A DNA stretch of 64,000 nt from Alteribacillus bidgolensis. GTDB taxonomy: Bacteria > Bacillota > Bacilli > Bacillales > Marinococcaceae. Shown here one piece after another: positions 35,271 through 43,986 of this stretch (positions are counted from its first letter, which is position 1; every line of letters begins with the position of its first letter). A program made the position numbers and the translations under genes. The stretch spans positions 3,965,272 to 4,029,271 of the forward strand of contig NZ_KZ614149.1 in NCBI RefSeq assembly GCF_002886255.1, written 5' to 3'. The notes under the pieces were generated by a model. It was not told the origin of the DNA. It saw only the letters and a program-made list of their open reading frames with translations, and searched no databases.

Positions 35271-36783
35271 TGTTTCAAATAAAGAAGGAATCCTTCCTTT
35301 TGCAAAGCAGCTTGAAGAACAAGGTGTGGAAGTAATTTCTACAGGCGGGACAAGCCGTGTGTTGAAAGAAGGCGGTGTTAATGTTACCGGCATTTCGGAA
35401 GTTACTGGGTTTCCAGAAATTCTTGATGGCAGAGTAAAAACATTACATCCGAATATTCATAGCGGCCTCCTTGCTATGCGTGAAAAAGAAGAGCACATTG
35501 CTGAATTGGAAGAACAAGGAATTGCTCCGATAGATCTTGTAGTCGTAAACCTTTACCCATTCAAGCAAACAATTGAAAAGCCGAACACAGAGTTTGAAGA
35601 GGCTATTGAAAACATTGATATTGGCGGTCCAAGCATGCTCCGCGCCGCTGCAAAAAACTATAAGCATGTTACTGTAATAACCGATCCAGAAGATTATGAA
35701 ACCGTGTTAACAGAATGGCGCACCGATGGAGATGTTTCAACCGAAACGAAAAAGCGCTTGGCTGCTAAAGTGTTTCGTCACACTGCTTCATACGACGCGC
35801 TTATTGCTAATTACTTAACGGAACAATCAGGAGAGCTGTACCCTGAAACATATACGGTTACCTATGAGAAAAAACAAGATTTGCGTTACGGAGAAAACCC
35901 GCACCAGAAAGCGGCCTTTTATCGTGAGCCAATCGGTCCGTTGAGTTCAGTTGCTAATGCGATTCAGCTGCATGGAAAAGAACTTTCGTACAATAACATA
36001 AATGATGCTGAAGCTGCTCTTTCCATCGTTAAAGAATTCGGTCAGCCGGCAGCCGTTGCTATCAAACATATGAATCCTTGCGGCGTTGGTGTAGGAGAAA
36101 ATATTTTTGAGGCGTATGAAAAAGCATTTGAAGCAGATCCGGTTTCTATTTTTGGAGGCATTGTTGCTCTGAATCGGGAAGTGGACAAAGATACGGCTCA
36201 GAAGATGAAAGAAATTTTCCTTGAAATTATTATTGCTCCAGCTTTTACACAAGAAGCGTTGGATATATTGACAGAAAAGAAAAACCTTCGCTTGTTAACA
36301 GTTAACCTGGATGAGGAACCGCAAAAGCGCTCAAAAATCACTTCTGTGCATGGAGGAGCTCTTATTCAAGAAGAAGACCGAGAAGGATTTTTAGATGCAG
36401 ACGTACGGGTGGTAACTGAACGTGAACCTACAGAACAGGAATGGCAGGATCTAAAACTGGCCTGGAAAGTTGTAAAACATGTGAAATCAAATGCCATCCT
36501 TCTTACAAAAGATGATATGACGATTGGTGTGGGGGCAGGACAGATGAACCGTGTAGGTGCTGCGAAAATTGCTATAGAACAAGCCGGCGATAAAGCAAGT
36601 GGAAGTGCTATGGGATCAGATGCCTTTTTCCCAATGAAAGATACAGTAGAAGAAGCTGGAAAAGCAGGTATCAGTGCTATCATTCAGCCTGGCGGCTCGA
36701 TACGGGATGAAGAATCGATTGAAAAGGCAAATGAATTAGGTATCACAATGGTCTTCACCGGAATGCGCCATTTTAAACATTAA
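35245..36783 (+). CDS. purH: AICAR transformylase / IMP cyclohydrolase
   Basis: Bifunctional enzyme (512 aa) for the last two steps to IMP. The N-terminal MGS-like cyclohydrolase domain opens with RALISVSNKEGILPFA. The C-terminal transformylase has the Lys-His pair in AIKHMNPCG and the GSDAFFPMKD segment, ending TGMRHFKH. ATG 35245 with AGAAGGGAG at about 35225-35233 is preferred to an in-frame ATG 36 bases earlier inside purN. Confidence 0.96.
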   Translation: MSIKRALISVSNKEGILPFAKQLEEQGVEVISTGGTSRVLKEGGVNVTGISEVTGFPEILDGRVKTLHPNIHSGLLAMREKEEHIAELEEQGIAPIDLVVVNLYPFKQTIEKPNTEFEEAIENIDIGGPSMLRAAAKNYKHVTVITDPEDYETVLTEWRTDGDVSTETKKRLAAKVFRHTASYDALIANYLTEQSGELYPETYTVTYEKKQDLRYGENPHQKAAFYREPIGPLSSVANAIQLHGKELSYNNINDAEAALSIVKEFGQPAAVAIKHMNPCGVGVGENIFEAYEKAFEADPVSIFGGIVALNREVDKDTAQKMKEIFLEIIIAPAFTQEALDILTEKKNLRLLTVNLDEEPQKRSKITSVHGGALIQEEDREGFLDADVRVVTEREPTEQEWQDLKLAWKVVKHVKSNAILLTKDDMTIGVGAGQMNRVGAAKIAIEQAGDKASGSAMGSDAFFPMKDTVEEAGKAGISAIIQPGGSIRDEESIEKANELGITMVFTGMRHFKH

Positions 36784-36819
36784 TTGGGGTGTTACAGTTC
36801 AAAGGAGGATCCTTTTAAA

Positions 36820-38079
36820 ATGAAAGTGCTGGTAATTGGAAGCGGGGGCAGAGAACACGTAATAGCTAAAAAATTAGCTGAAAGTCCTAAAGTGGAACAA
36901 GTGTATGCTGCCCCTGGAAATCCAGGAATGCAAAATGCTGCAGAATGTATCGATATAAAAGAAGAGGATCACGAAGGGTTGATCCGCTTTGTAAAAGAAA
37001 AGGAAATGGCATTTACTGTCGTAGGCCCCGAAGCTCCTCTACTTGCTGGAGTAGTAAATCATTTCGAAGAAGCTGGACTTAAAGTATTCGGACCTACACA
37101 AGAAGCAGCTCTTATTGAAGGCAGTAAATCATATGCAAAATCGTTGATGCACCGTTATGAAATCCCGACTGGATCTTATGAAGTATTTTCTGATTATGAG
37201 GAAGCCGCAGCATACATTGAAAAAAAGGGCGTTCCGATTGTCATTAAAGCGGACGGATTAGCAGCTGGGAAAGGTGTTACGGTTGCTTTCTCGAAGCAGG
37301 AAGCATTAGCAGCTTTGAGGGACATTTTAGAAGATAATAAGTTTGGAGATGCAGGTTCAGAAGTGGTGCTAGAAGAATACCTTGACGGAGAAGAACTTTC
37401 ATTGATGGCATTTGTTCATGGTGAAACTGTTGTTCCTATGGTAGGGGCACAGGACCATAAACGCGCTTATAATGACGATCAGGGTCCTAATACCGGTGGA
37501 ATGGGTGCCTACAGCCCGGTACCACAATTCACCTCTGATGATATTGACCGCGCAGTACGTGAAGTCTTGCAGCCTGCAGCATCAGGTTTAGTAAAAGAAG
37601 GACGTTCTTTTACAGGAATTTTGTATGCTGGGCTCATGATGACAGAGAACGGACCAAAAGTTATTGAATTTAATGCTCGTTTTGGGGACCCTGAAGCCCA
37701 AGTTGTGCTTCCTAGGTTAAAATCTGACTTGTCTTCTGTCATTCTTGAGTTGTTAAACGGTGGCGTTCCGGAACTTGAGTGGTCTAATGATGCTGTTTTA
37801 GGAGTAGTGGCAGCTTCGAAAGGATATCCAGGGTCTTATGAAAAATATAAGCCATTAAATGCGCTGCCTTCTTCGGAACACCTTTATTTTGCAGGGGTGG
37901 AAAAAGAAGGAAATCAGCTATTAACAGCAGGCGGACGCGTACTGTTAATAGCAGAAAAAGCTTCTAAACTGAAACAAGCAAGAGATACCGTCTATCAAAA
38001 GCTCGAAAAGCTTGATACCGAATATCTTTTTTATCGAACAGATATAGGAGACAAAGCTATTTTTCGAGACAATTCCTAA
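36820..38079 (+). CDS. purD: GAR synthetase PurD
   Basis: ATP-grasp ligase (419 aa) that joins phosphoribosylamine and glycine. It shows VLVIGSGGREHVIA at the start, KADGLAAGKGV near 140, QDHKRAYNDDQGPNTGGMGAY and EFNARFGDPE. ATG 36820 follows AAAGGAGG at 36801-36808. It is the last of the 12 genes and is followed by a strong terminator, so the operon order E-K-B-C-S-Q-L-F-M-N-H-D is the same as in B. subtilis. Confidence 0.96.
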   Translation: MKVLVIGSGGREHVIAKKLAESPKVEQVYAAPGNPGMQNAAECIDIKEEDHEGLIRFVKEKEMAFTVVGPEAPLLAGVVNHFEEAGLKVFGPTQEAALIEGSKSYAKSLMHRYEIPTGSYEVFSDYEEAAAYIEKKGVPIVIKADGLAAGKGVTVAFSKQEALAALRDILEDNKFGDAGSEVVLEEYLDGEELSLMAFVHGETVVPMVGAQDHKRAYNDDQGPNTGGMGAYSPVPQFTSDDIDRAVREVLQPAASGLVKEGRSFTGILYAGLMMTENGPKVIEFNARFGDPEAQVVLPRLKSDLSSVILELLNGGVPELEWSNDAVLGVVAASKGYPGSYEKYKPLNALPSSEHLYFAGVEKEGNQLLTAGGRVLLIAEKASKLKQARDTVYQKLEKLDTEYLFYRTDIGDKAIFRDNS

Positions 38080-38118
38080 CTAAGTAGTACAAGACCATTA
38101 ACAATATCTTTTATTTCA

Positions 38119-38166
38119 AAAACCGGTTTGGCATACGAGAAATTCCACGTGCCGAACGGTTTTTTT
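38119..38166 (+). terminator. Terminator of the pur operon
   Basis: AAACCG(G)TTTGGCA pairs with TGCCGAACGGTTT (one bulge) and leads into seven T residues, 40 bases after purD. Confidence 0.88.
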
Positions 38167-38201
38167 AATGTTTAACTTTGTTAAAGGATCAAAGTATAAG
38201 C

Positions 38202-38247
38202 AAAACTACGACTTCCGCCATAAGGACTCGGCGGTAAGCCAAGTTTT
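38202..38247 (+). repeat. Palindromic intergenic hairpin unit
   Basis: Nested arms AAAACT/AAGTTTT and CTTCCGCC/GGCGG(T)AAG make a long imperfect hairpin with no U-run. It looks like a dispersed palindromic repeat rather than a terminator. The rest of the purD-DUF2892 gap (38250-38358) shows nothing. Confidence 0.45.
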
Positions 38248-38358
38248 CTATTCAAATGATGTAAGCACAATTGTTTTGTAAGATTATCTCTTAAATCAAT
38301 AGGAAATAACCAGTATGACTTGGTACACTATCATCATACTGTTTACATAAGCTTGCGT

Positions 38359-38625
38359 TTACAGCTCATTTATCTGCGGGTCAGGTGTTGAAGATCCGGT
38401 TTCATCAGTATGGTTCTTTTGAGCAGAGACACTGTCAGTAATCATTTTAGTCAGCGGACAAAAACGTGTAATGCCCTCCGCTACTTTCATAGCTCCCATC
38501 ATGGCATACAGAAGGTGTCTGCCGTTTCGGCGGTATTTAGTTAATTCTGCAGTAGAACATGCTAAAATGGTTAAACCGCAAGTGATCCGGACCATTGCAT
38601 TTAATGTACCTATATTAGGTTTCAT
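38359..38625 (-). CDS. DUF2892 (YgaP-type) small membrane protein
   Basis: An 88-residue protein. It starts KPNIGTLNAMVRITCGLTILA, the DUF2892 pattern of an N-terminal amphipathic stretch plus a hydrophobic helix. A second weakly hydrophobic segment (HLLYAMMGAMKVAEGITRFCP) ends in the conserved FCPL. The polar C-terminal tail is Ser/Thr rich. The domain is often fused to rhodanese in sulphur metabolism but stands alone here. ATG follows AAGGAGG on the minus strand. Role unknown. Confidence 0.8.
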   Translation of the reverse strand: MKPNIGTLNAMVRITCGLTILACSTAELTKYRRNGRHLLYAMMGAMKVAEGITRFCPLTKMITDSVSAQKNHTDETGSSTPDPQINEL

Positions 38626-38823
38626 ACTTATATCCTCCTTAATAAAATCTTTGAAATCTTGTCACTTACTTTCATGGAGTAATGAGTGAAATTGTGATAA
38701 GATAGGGAAACATTAACGCAAACACTGTTGATGATTTAAAAAAATTGTCTGTTTATTTACGGCAATAAGATGAACATTTGAAAGAACTATACGCTGAAGG
38801 ACAAAAGAAAGCAGGTGACGATT

Positions 38824-40566
38824 ATGGCAACACAGCTATTTCGTTGGAATAAACAAACGTTGAGACGCCAGCTTTCCGTTATACGCGGTGAATTGGCACC
38901 AACCATTGTACTAAAAGACGCAACTTATTTGAGCAGCTCACGAAAATCATGGCTGGAGGGCCATATCTGGATATACGAAGATAGAATCGTTTATACTGGG
39001 ATAGATTGGCCCGCGAAAACGGAAGGGACAGAAATAATTGATTGCCGAGGCAAACATGTTGTACCCGGTTATATTGAGCCCCATGCTCATCCGTTCCAGT
39101 TATATAATCCCCATACGCTTGCTGAATATGCATCGGTGCGGGGAACAACTACACTGATTAATGACAACATGTTCTTTTTTTTAAATATCGAAAAAAGGAA
39201 AGCGCTTTCACTTATTGAAGAACTGGATCAATTACCAACTTCGATGTTTTGGTGGGGGAGATATGATGCCCAAACAGAACTAGAGGAAGAAGATGCTTTG
39301 TTTTCTCCTTCGAACATGAAGGCATGGCTTGAGCATCCTCTTGTTGTTCAAGGGGGGGAATTGACATCTTGGCCCAAAGTGATGACAGGGGATGAAACGG
39401 TTCTGCATTGGATGCAGCATACCAAAGAACTAAATAAACCTATTGAAGGACATTTGCCAGGTGCTTCTTATCGAACGCTTACACAGATGGCTCTTTTAGG
39501 CGTGAATGGGGATCATGAAGCTATGGATGGGGAAGAAGCGTTGAGAAGATTAGATGCTGGAATGACAACGTCACTACGTTATTCTTCCATTCGCCCTGAT
39601 TTGCCGAAAATGCTGGATGAATTACTTGAAGCTGGTATCACGGAATTCCGTCGTTTTACGTTTAACACAGACGGATCCACCCCCTCATTCTACAAGCAGG
39701 GGGTTATCGAAAAATCGATAGCTATTGCTTTAGAAAAAGGGGTTCCTGTCATAGATGCTTATGAAATGGGAAGTTATAATTCAGCTAAACACTACGGATT
39801 AGACGATTATATTGGAATGATCGCGCCGGGGCGCATCGCTCATCTTAATATATTAGAGGATGTTTATAATCCTGTTCCGGAAGCTGTATTGGCTAAAGGG
39901 CAGTGGGTGTTTAAAGACGGACAGAGCTGTTATCCTGATCGGCATTTTTCCTGGGAAGACTATGGAGTGCATCCTTTTATGATTGATTGGGAATTAACCG
40001 ATGATGATCTGCACTTTTCCATGCCAATGGGAATTGAACTAGTGAACTCTGTAATTTTAAAGCCTTATCAAATAAGTGTAGATGTCACAAACGAGCACCT
40101 TTCCGAAGCCCATGACGAATGTTTCTTTGTAATGCTCGACCGTCACGGGAAGTGGCGGATTAATACGGTCATAAAGGGGTTTGGCACTACACTTGGAGGG
40201 CTTGCCACTACATTTTCCAATACGGGTGATATCGTATTAATAGGCAAAAATAAAGCTGACATGCGAAGAGCGTTTGAAAAATTAAAACAGCATGATGGCG
40301 GAATTTTTATGGTGGAAAATAGCTCTGTCATAGAAAGTATTCCCTTGAAACTATTTGGTTCTATGTCATTAGATCCAATGGAAGAATTGATCAATAAACA
40401 TGAGAGCCTGGAACTTGCTTTGAAACAAAAAGGCTATCCTCATGAAGACCCGATATACAGCATGCTTTTCTTTTCTTCAACTCACCTTCCTTATATAAGG
40501 GTGACACAAAAAGGAATTTTTGATGTTCATAAGAAAACGGTACTCTTTCCTTCGATTATGCGTTAA
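38824..40566 (+). CDS. yerA: Adenine deaminase-like amidohydrolase YerA
   Basis: A 580-residue member of the adenine deaminase family. The N-terminal composite domain is followed by a metal-binding barrel with PGYIEPHAHPFQL (in place of the usual HxH with IES) near 85, EGHLPGA near 200 and GDHEAMDGEEA. The C-terminal domain has a TTLGGLATT loop and SMLFFSSTHLPYIR near the end. ATG 38824 follows CAGGTGA; a GTG at 38815 is part of that site. It has the same length and position as B. subtilis YerA, next to yerB. Deaminase activity of YerA-type proteins is uncertain, so the substrate stays open. Confidence 0.85.
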   Translation: MATQLFRWNKQTLRRQLSVIRGELAPTIVLKDATYLSSSRKSWLEGHIWIYEDRIVYTGIDWPAKTEGTEIIDCRGKHVVPGYIEPHAHPFQLYNPHTLAEYASVRGTTTLINDNMFFFLNIEKRKALSLIEELDQLPTSMFWWGRYDAQTELEEEDALFSPSNMKAWLEHPLVVQGGELTSWPKVMTGDETVLHWMQHTKELNKPIEGHLPGASYRTLTQMALLGVNGDHEAMDGEEALRRLDAGMTTSLRYSSIRPDLPKMLDELLEAGITEFRRFTFNTDGSTPSFYKQGVIEKSIAIALEKGVPVIDAYEMGSYNSAKHYGLDDYIGMIAPGRIAHLNILEDVYNPVPEAVLAKGQWVFKDGQSCYPDRHFSWEDYGVHPFMIDWELTDDDLHFSMPMGIELVNSVILKPYQISVDVTNEHLSEAHDECFFVMLDRHGKWRINTVIKGFGTTLGGLATTFSNTGDIVLIGKNKADMRRAFEKLKQHDGGIFMVENSSVIESIPLKLFGSMSLDPMEELINKHESLELALKQKGYPHEDPIYSMLFFSSTHLPYIRVTQKGIFDVHKKTVLFPSIMR

Positions 40567-40672
40567 ACTGTAAAAGTGCAGTCATTTAAAATAGGAGTGT
40601 ATACGGGGCAGCAGCTAATTAATCCGAGGCAGTGCTGAAACTGGATATTAATGTAAAAAAGGATTTGGGGAT

Positions 40673-41770
40673 ATGAATAAGTGGATTTTAACCTCATGTT
40701 CTCTTTGTTTTCTTCTTCTTTCTGCTTGTTTCGGAGGTGATGAAGAAGTTAAGACACAGCCAGGTGAACAAAGTCAAGTCGAAGAAACGGATGCAAAACA
40801 AGAAGAGCGGGAGAATATTATACAAGAAGAATCGGAAGCATCAAATGAAGACGATGACGAACAAGTATACGAAGAAATGCATCCATTAACCGGAGAGATG
40901 ACAGAAGAAATATCGCCCTACAGGCCGATTGCCGTAATGGTGAATAATCACCCGGCTGCTAGGCCGCAAAGCAGTTTGAGTAAAGCTGACATTGTATACG
41001 AAGTATTAACCGAAGGAGACGTAACTAGATTTTTAGCAATATATCAAAGTGAACAGCCTGAAAAAATAGGCCCTGTACGAAGTGCTCGCGGCTATTTTAT
41101 TGATTTGGCTCAAGGTTACGATTCGTTTTTTGTAACTCATGGATGGAGTCCGGAAGCCGAACAAATCCTACAAAATGGAACTGCTCCGTTTTTGAATGGA
41201 TTATTTCATGATGGTACTCTTTTCCAACGTTCATCCGACCGTCAGCCGCCTCACAACTCATACATTACCTTTGATAACATTCTAAAGGGATTAGGAAATA
41301 AAGGATATGAACTAGAAAAGGAAGTAGAGCCAAATACATTTGAAGAAGAAGCGATCTCGTCTTTTGAAGGACAAGAGGCAAAAGAGGTAGAGGTTTGGTA
41401 TCGTGATAAATACTCTGTTCAGTTTGAATACAATGAAGGAGAAGAGACATACGAACGTTCTAGTGATCACGAGCCAACCTTAGATGAAAAGAAGAATTTA
41501 AGGGTTTCTCCTGAAAATGTTCTCCTTATCGAAGCCCCTCATCAAGTAGTAGACGATAAAGGGCGCCGGCAAATAAACTTTGACGCTGGCGGGGAAGGTC
41601 TTTTACTTCAAAAAGGAGAACTTTTACAAGTAAAATGGAAAAATAAAGACGGCCGTATTCTTCCTGAAAAAGAGGGAGAAGACATAGCGTTTGTGCCAGG
41701 GCAAACATGGATCAATGTTGTGCCAACTGCATCTGCTCTTGATGATATAGTAAATGAATTACAAGATTAA
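40673..41770 (+). CDS. yerB: Lipoprotein YerB (DUF3048)
   Basis: A 365-residue exported lipoprotein. The signal sequence ends in lipobox LLSAC near residue 19, followed by a very acidic spacer rich in Glu, Asp and Gln. The DUF3048 domain (from about 80) holds RPIAVMVNNHPAARPQSSLSKADIVYE, DVTRFLAIYQS, PVRSARGYFIDLAQGYD and VDDKGRRQINFDAGGEG. It sits on the outer face of the membrane. Family function is unknown. It lies between yerA and yerC as in B. subtilis. Confidence 0.9.
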   Translation: MNKWILTSCSLCFLLLSACFGGDEEVKTQPGEQSQVEETDAKQEERENIIQEESEASNEDDDEQVYEEMHPLTGEMTEEISPYRPIAVMVNNHPAARPQSSLSKADIVYEVLTEGDVTRFLAIYQSEQPEKIGPVRSARGYFIDLAQGYDSFFVTHGWSPEAEQILQNGTAPFLNGLFHDGTLFQRSSDRQPPHNSYITFDNILKGLGNKGYELEKEVEPNTFEEEAISSFEGQEAKEVEVWYRDKYSVQFEYNEGEETYERSSDHEPTLDEKKNLRVSPENVLLIEAPHQVVDDKGRRQINFDAGGEGLLLQKGELLQVKWKNKDGRILPEKEGEDIAFVPGQTWINVVPTASALDDIVNELQD

Positions 41771-41818
41771 TACATTGCTGTATGAAGAGTACTTGTTTGG
41801 AAATGAGGTGTAGCATAA

Positions 41819-42139
41819 TTGCAAATCGATAAGTTAAGAGGTAAAGAATTAGACCAATTATTTAAAGCAATCTTGTCCCTTCGTGATTTAGAAGAGTGCT
41901 ATGAATTCTTTGATGATCTTTGCACCATCAATGAAATACAATCACTTGCACAGCGCCTTGAAGTAGCACGTATGCTGCAGCATGGCCATACCTATCATAA
42001 AATTGAAACAGAAACCGGGGCAAGTACAGCAACGATTTCGAGGGTTAAACGTTGCTTGAATTATGGAAATGAAAGCTACCAGATGACTTTAGACCGCGTA
42101 CGAGAAGAAGAACAAGGAGAAAAGGAAAATCAGAAATAA
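41819..42139 (+). CDS. yerC: TrpR/YerC-family helix-turn-helix regulator
   Basis: A 106-residue all-helical DNA-binding protein of the YerC/YecD (TrpR-like) family. The recognition region is YHKIETETGASTATISRVKRCLNYG near 60-85. The predicted start is TTG 41819 with GAGGTG upstream. The target is unknown. It ends in front of a clear terminator, so it closes the yerB-yerC pair. Confidence 0.88.
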   Translation: MQIDKLRGKELDQLFKAILSLRDLEECYEFFDDLCTINEIQSLAQRLEVARMLQHGHTYHKIETETGASTATISRVKRCLNYGNESYQMTLDRVREEEQGEKENQK

Positions 42140-42165
42140 CACAATGTAAGAAGTTTTTACAACGC

Positions 42166-42213
42166 TAACTACTCTTTTGGTGACAGGGGCGGCCAAAAGG
42201 GTAGTTTTTGTTT
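42166..42213 (+). terminator. Terminator after yerC
   Basis: AACTAC(T)CTTTTGG pairs with CCAAAAG(G)GTAGTT and is followed by TTTTTGTTT. Confidence 0.85.
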
Positions 42214-42322
42214 ACTCCATAGGATGGAGCGTGATTATTGAGTGTATAAATGCAAAAGGCTTCGCTTTTATCCATAAAACGAGCTAGTATAGAAAATAAG
42301 TTATCAAGAACAGGGGGCAGAC

Positions 42323-43006
42323 ATGACAGATTTCATTGGAAATAGTGTACGTTCCTTTGTTGAACGATTTGGTCTTCATTGGTGTAAACAAAACAATAAT
42401 CTTAAGCACGCTCTTTATGCTCTATATGGAAAAGAGAGACAAGACATAAATGTACTTATCAATATGCTTGAAGAAGGAATGGTTGATTCTCTGCAAGAAT
42501 TGAATTCTATAGAGGAATACAAAAAGTACGTTACATGGCTTCAAGATAAAAAAAACGTTTCTGAACAGATGGCAAAATGGGCTGTCCATACCTGGACTAA
42601 AGCCATTCTTGACCGTTCCTTTTTGAAAGAGGCACCACCGCCCCCGTCCTATGTTTCCTTTCCCTATTTATATTCCGAGTTATATAAGATGAAATATTCT
42701 TCTACTAATTCACAGAAGATGGATTCTAAACATGCAGAACAACGAAGCCTTACCAAACCTTTGCAGCAAAGCAAGGAACAAACTTTATCTACACCTCCCC
42801 CTGTTGAAACAAGAAGATCGGTTTGGTGGACAAAAAAATTAATATTACTTGTAATTGCATGTATGATAGTGATTCTTATATATGCAGGTTTCATGTCATT
42901 ATCTTCAGACAGTCAAACGGAAGTTACGATGTCAGAAGCAGAAAGCCCGTCAAAAGAGGATTGGATAGATTGGCTGGAGGATAAAATCAAAATGAAAATA
43001 GACTAA
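42323..43006 (+). CDS. Hypothetical single-pass membrane protein with N-terminal helical module
   Basis: A 227-residue protein I cannot assign. Residues about 1-100 are helical, with a LKHALYALYGKERQDINVLI..LEEG..DSL...AKWAVHTW pattern resembling an adaptor-like module that recurs in regulatory proteins. A Pro-rich patch (APPPPSY) and a polar Gln/Ser linker (about 100-165) precede one transmembrane helix (LILLVIACMIVILIYAGFM, about 175-195) with positive residues before it. A short acidic tail follows outside. With basic residues inside, the N-terminus should be cytoplasmic. ATG follows CAGGGGG. It is alone between yerC and pcrB, where B. subtilis has other genes. Confidence 0.75.
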   Translation: MTDFIGNSVRSFVERFGLHWCKQNNNLKHALYALYGKERQDINVLINMLEEGMVDSLQELNSIEEYKKYVTWLQDKKNVSEQMAKWAVHTWTKAILDRSFLKEAPPPPSYVSFPYLYSELYKMKYSSTNSQKMDSKHAEQRSLTKPLQQSKEQTLSTPPPVETRRSVWWTKKLILLVIACMIVILIYAGFMSLSSDSQTEVTMSEAESPSKEDWIDWLEDKIKMKID

Positions 43007-43239
43007 TAATCCCAGGTTGTGAAAGCATAGAAAAGGGGGGCAATGATCAGCATTTATTGACCAAATACGGATATAGTGACACTCAATCTGTTATAGAAGA
43101 TCGTTTTTACAGAGGAACAACCGGCACTTCAGGACAAGAAGTTAGAACCTCCTCTTCAAGCTTTTGAGGAGAATGTATAATGTTTGCTATAATCAATCGT
43201 TGAGAAGAGTATTTGTATTTTTAATTTGGAGGAGCAGAA

Positions 43240-43953
43240 ATGCTTTCATATACAGAATGGAAACATGTATTTAAACTTGATCCAGCAAAAGAATTGAGTG
43301 ATGAAGATTTAGAAGCAATTTGTGAATCAGGAACAGATGCTATTATTATCGGTGGCAGCGATAATGTTACGCTAGACAACACAATTTCTCTTTTAGCGAG
43401 AGTGCGGCGTTATTCGGTAGCTTGTGCGCTTGAAGTTTCAACTTTGGATTCTATCACGCCGGGTTTTGATTATTTTTTTATTCCTACCGTGCTGAACGCG
43501 GGTGATCCTCGCTGGATTACCGGAATGCACAGACAAGCCTTAAAAGAATACGGTACAATGATGAATTGGGAAGAAATTGTGACGGAAGGTTATTGTATAC
43601 TTAACAGTGATGCAAAGGTTTCATCTCTAACAGAAGCCGATACAGCACTTAATCAAGAAGATGTAGAGGCGGCTGCAATGCTTGCTGACCGTCTGTTTCA
43701 TCTTCCTGTGTTTTATTTGGAATACAGTGGCGTTTACGGTGATCCAGCTATCGTTAAAGCTTGTGCTGACACTCTTAAAGATGCGAGACTATTCTATGGC
43801 GGCGGTATCAAAACGACTGAGCAGGCAGCAGAAATGGCAGCTTTTGCTGACACCGTAGTTGTAGGAAATATAGTATATGAAGATGTGAAAGCTGCCCTGA
43901 AAACTGTAAAAGCAGTAAAAAACAATGGAAGCGATGACGGAAAAAACGTATAA
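43240..43953 (+). CDS. pcrB: Heptaprenylglyceryl phosphate synthase PcrB
   Basis: A TIM-barrel prenyltransferase (237 aa) that transfers a heptaprenyl group to sn-glycerol-1-phosphate, giving archaeal-type ether lipids in Bacillales. Motifs: KLDP near 12, SGTDAIIIGGSDN near 30-42, FLLEYSG-type YLEYSGVYGDP near 160-170 and FYGGGIKTTEQA near 190-200. The ATG has GGAGGAG upstream. It precedes pcrA by 33 bases as in B. subtilis. Confidence 0.94.
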   Translation: MLSYTEWKHVFKLDPAKELSDEDLEAICESGTDAIIIGGSDNVTLDNTISLLARVRRYSVACALEVSTLDSITPGFDYFFIPTVLNAGDPRWITGMHRQALKEYGTMMNWEEIVTEGYCILNSDAKVSSLTEADTALNQEDVEAAAMLADRLFHLPVFYLEYSGVYGDPAIVKACADTLKDARLFYGGGIKTTEQAAEMAAFADTVVVGNIVYEDVKAALKTVKAVKNNGSDDGKNV

Positions 43954-43986
43954 TATATTCGAACATATGTTTGAGGTGGTGTACCC

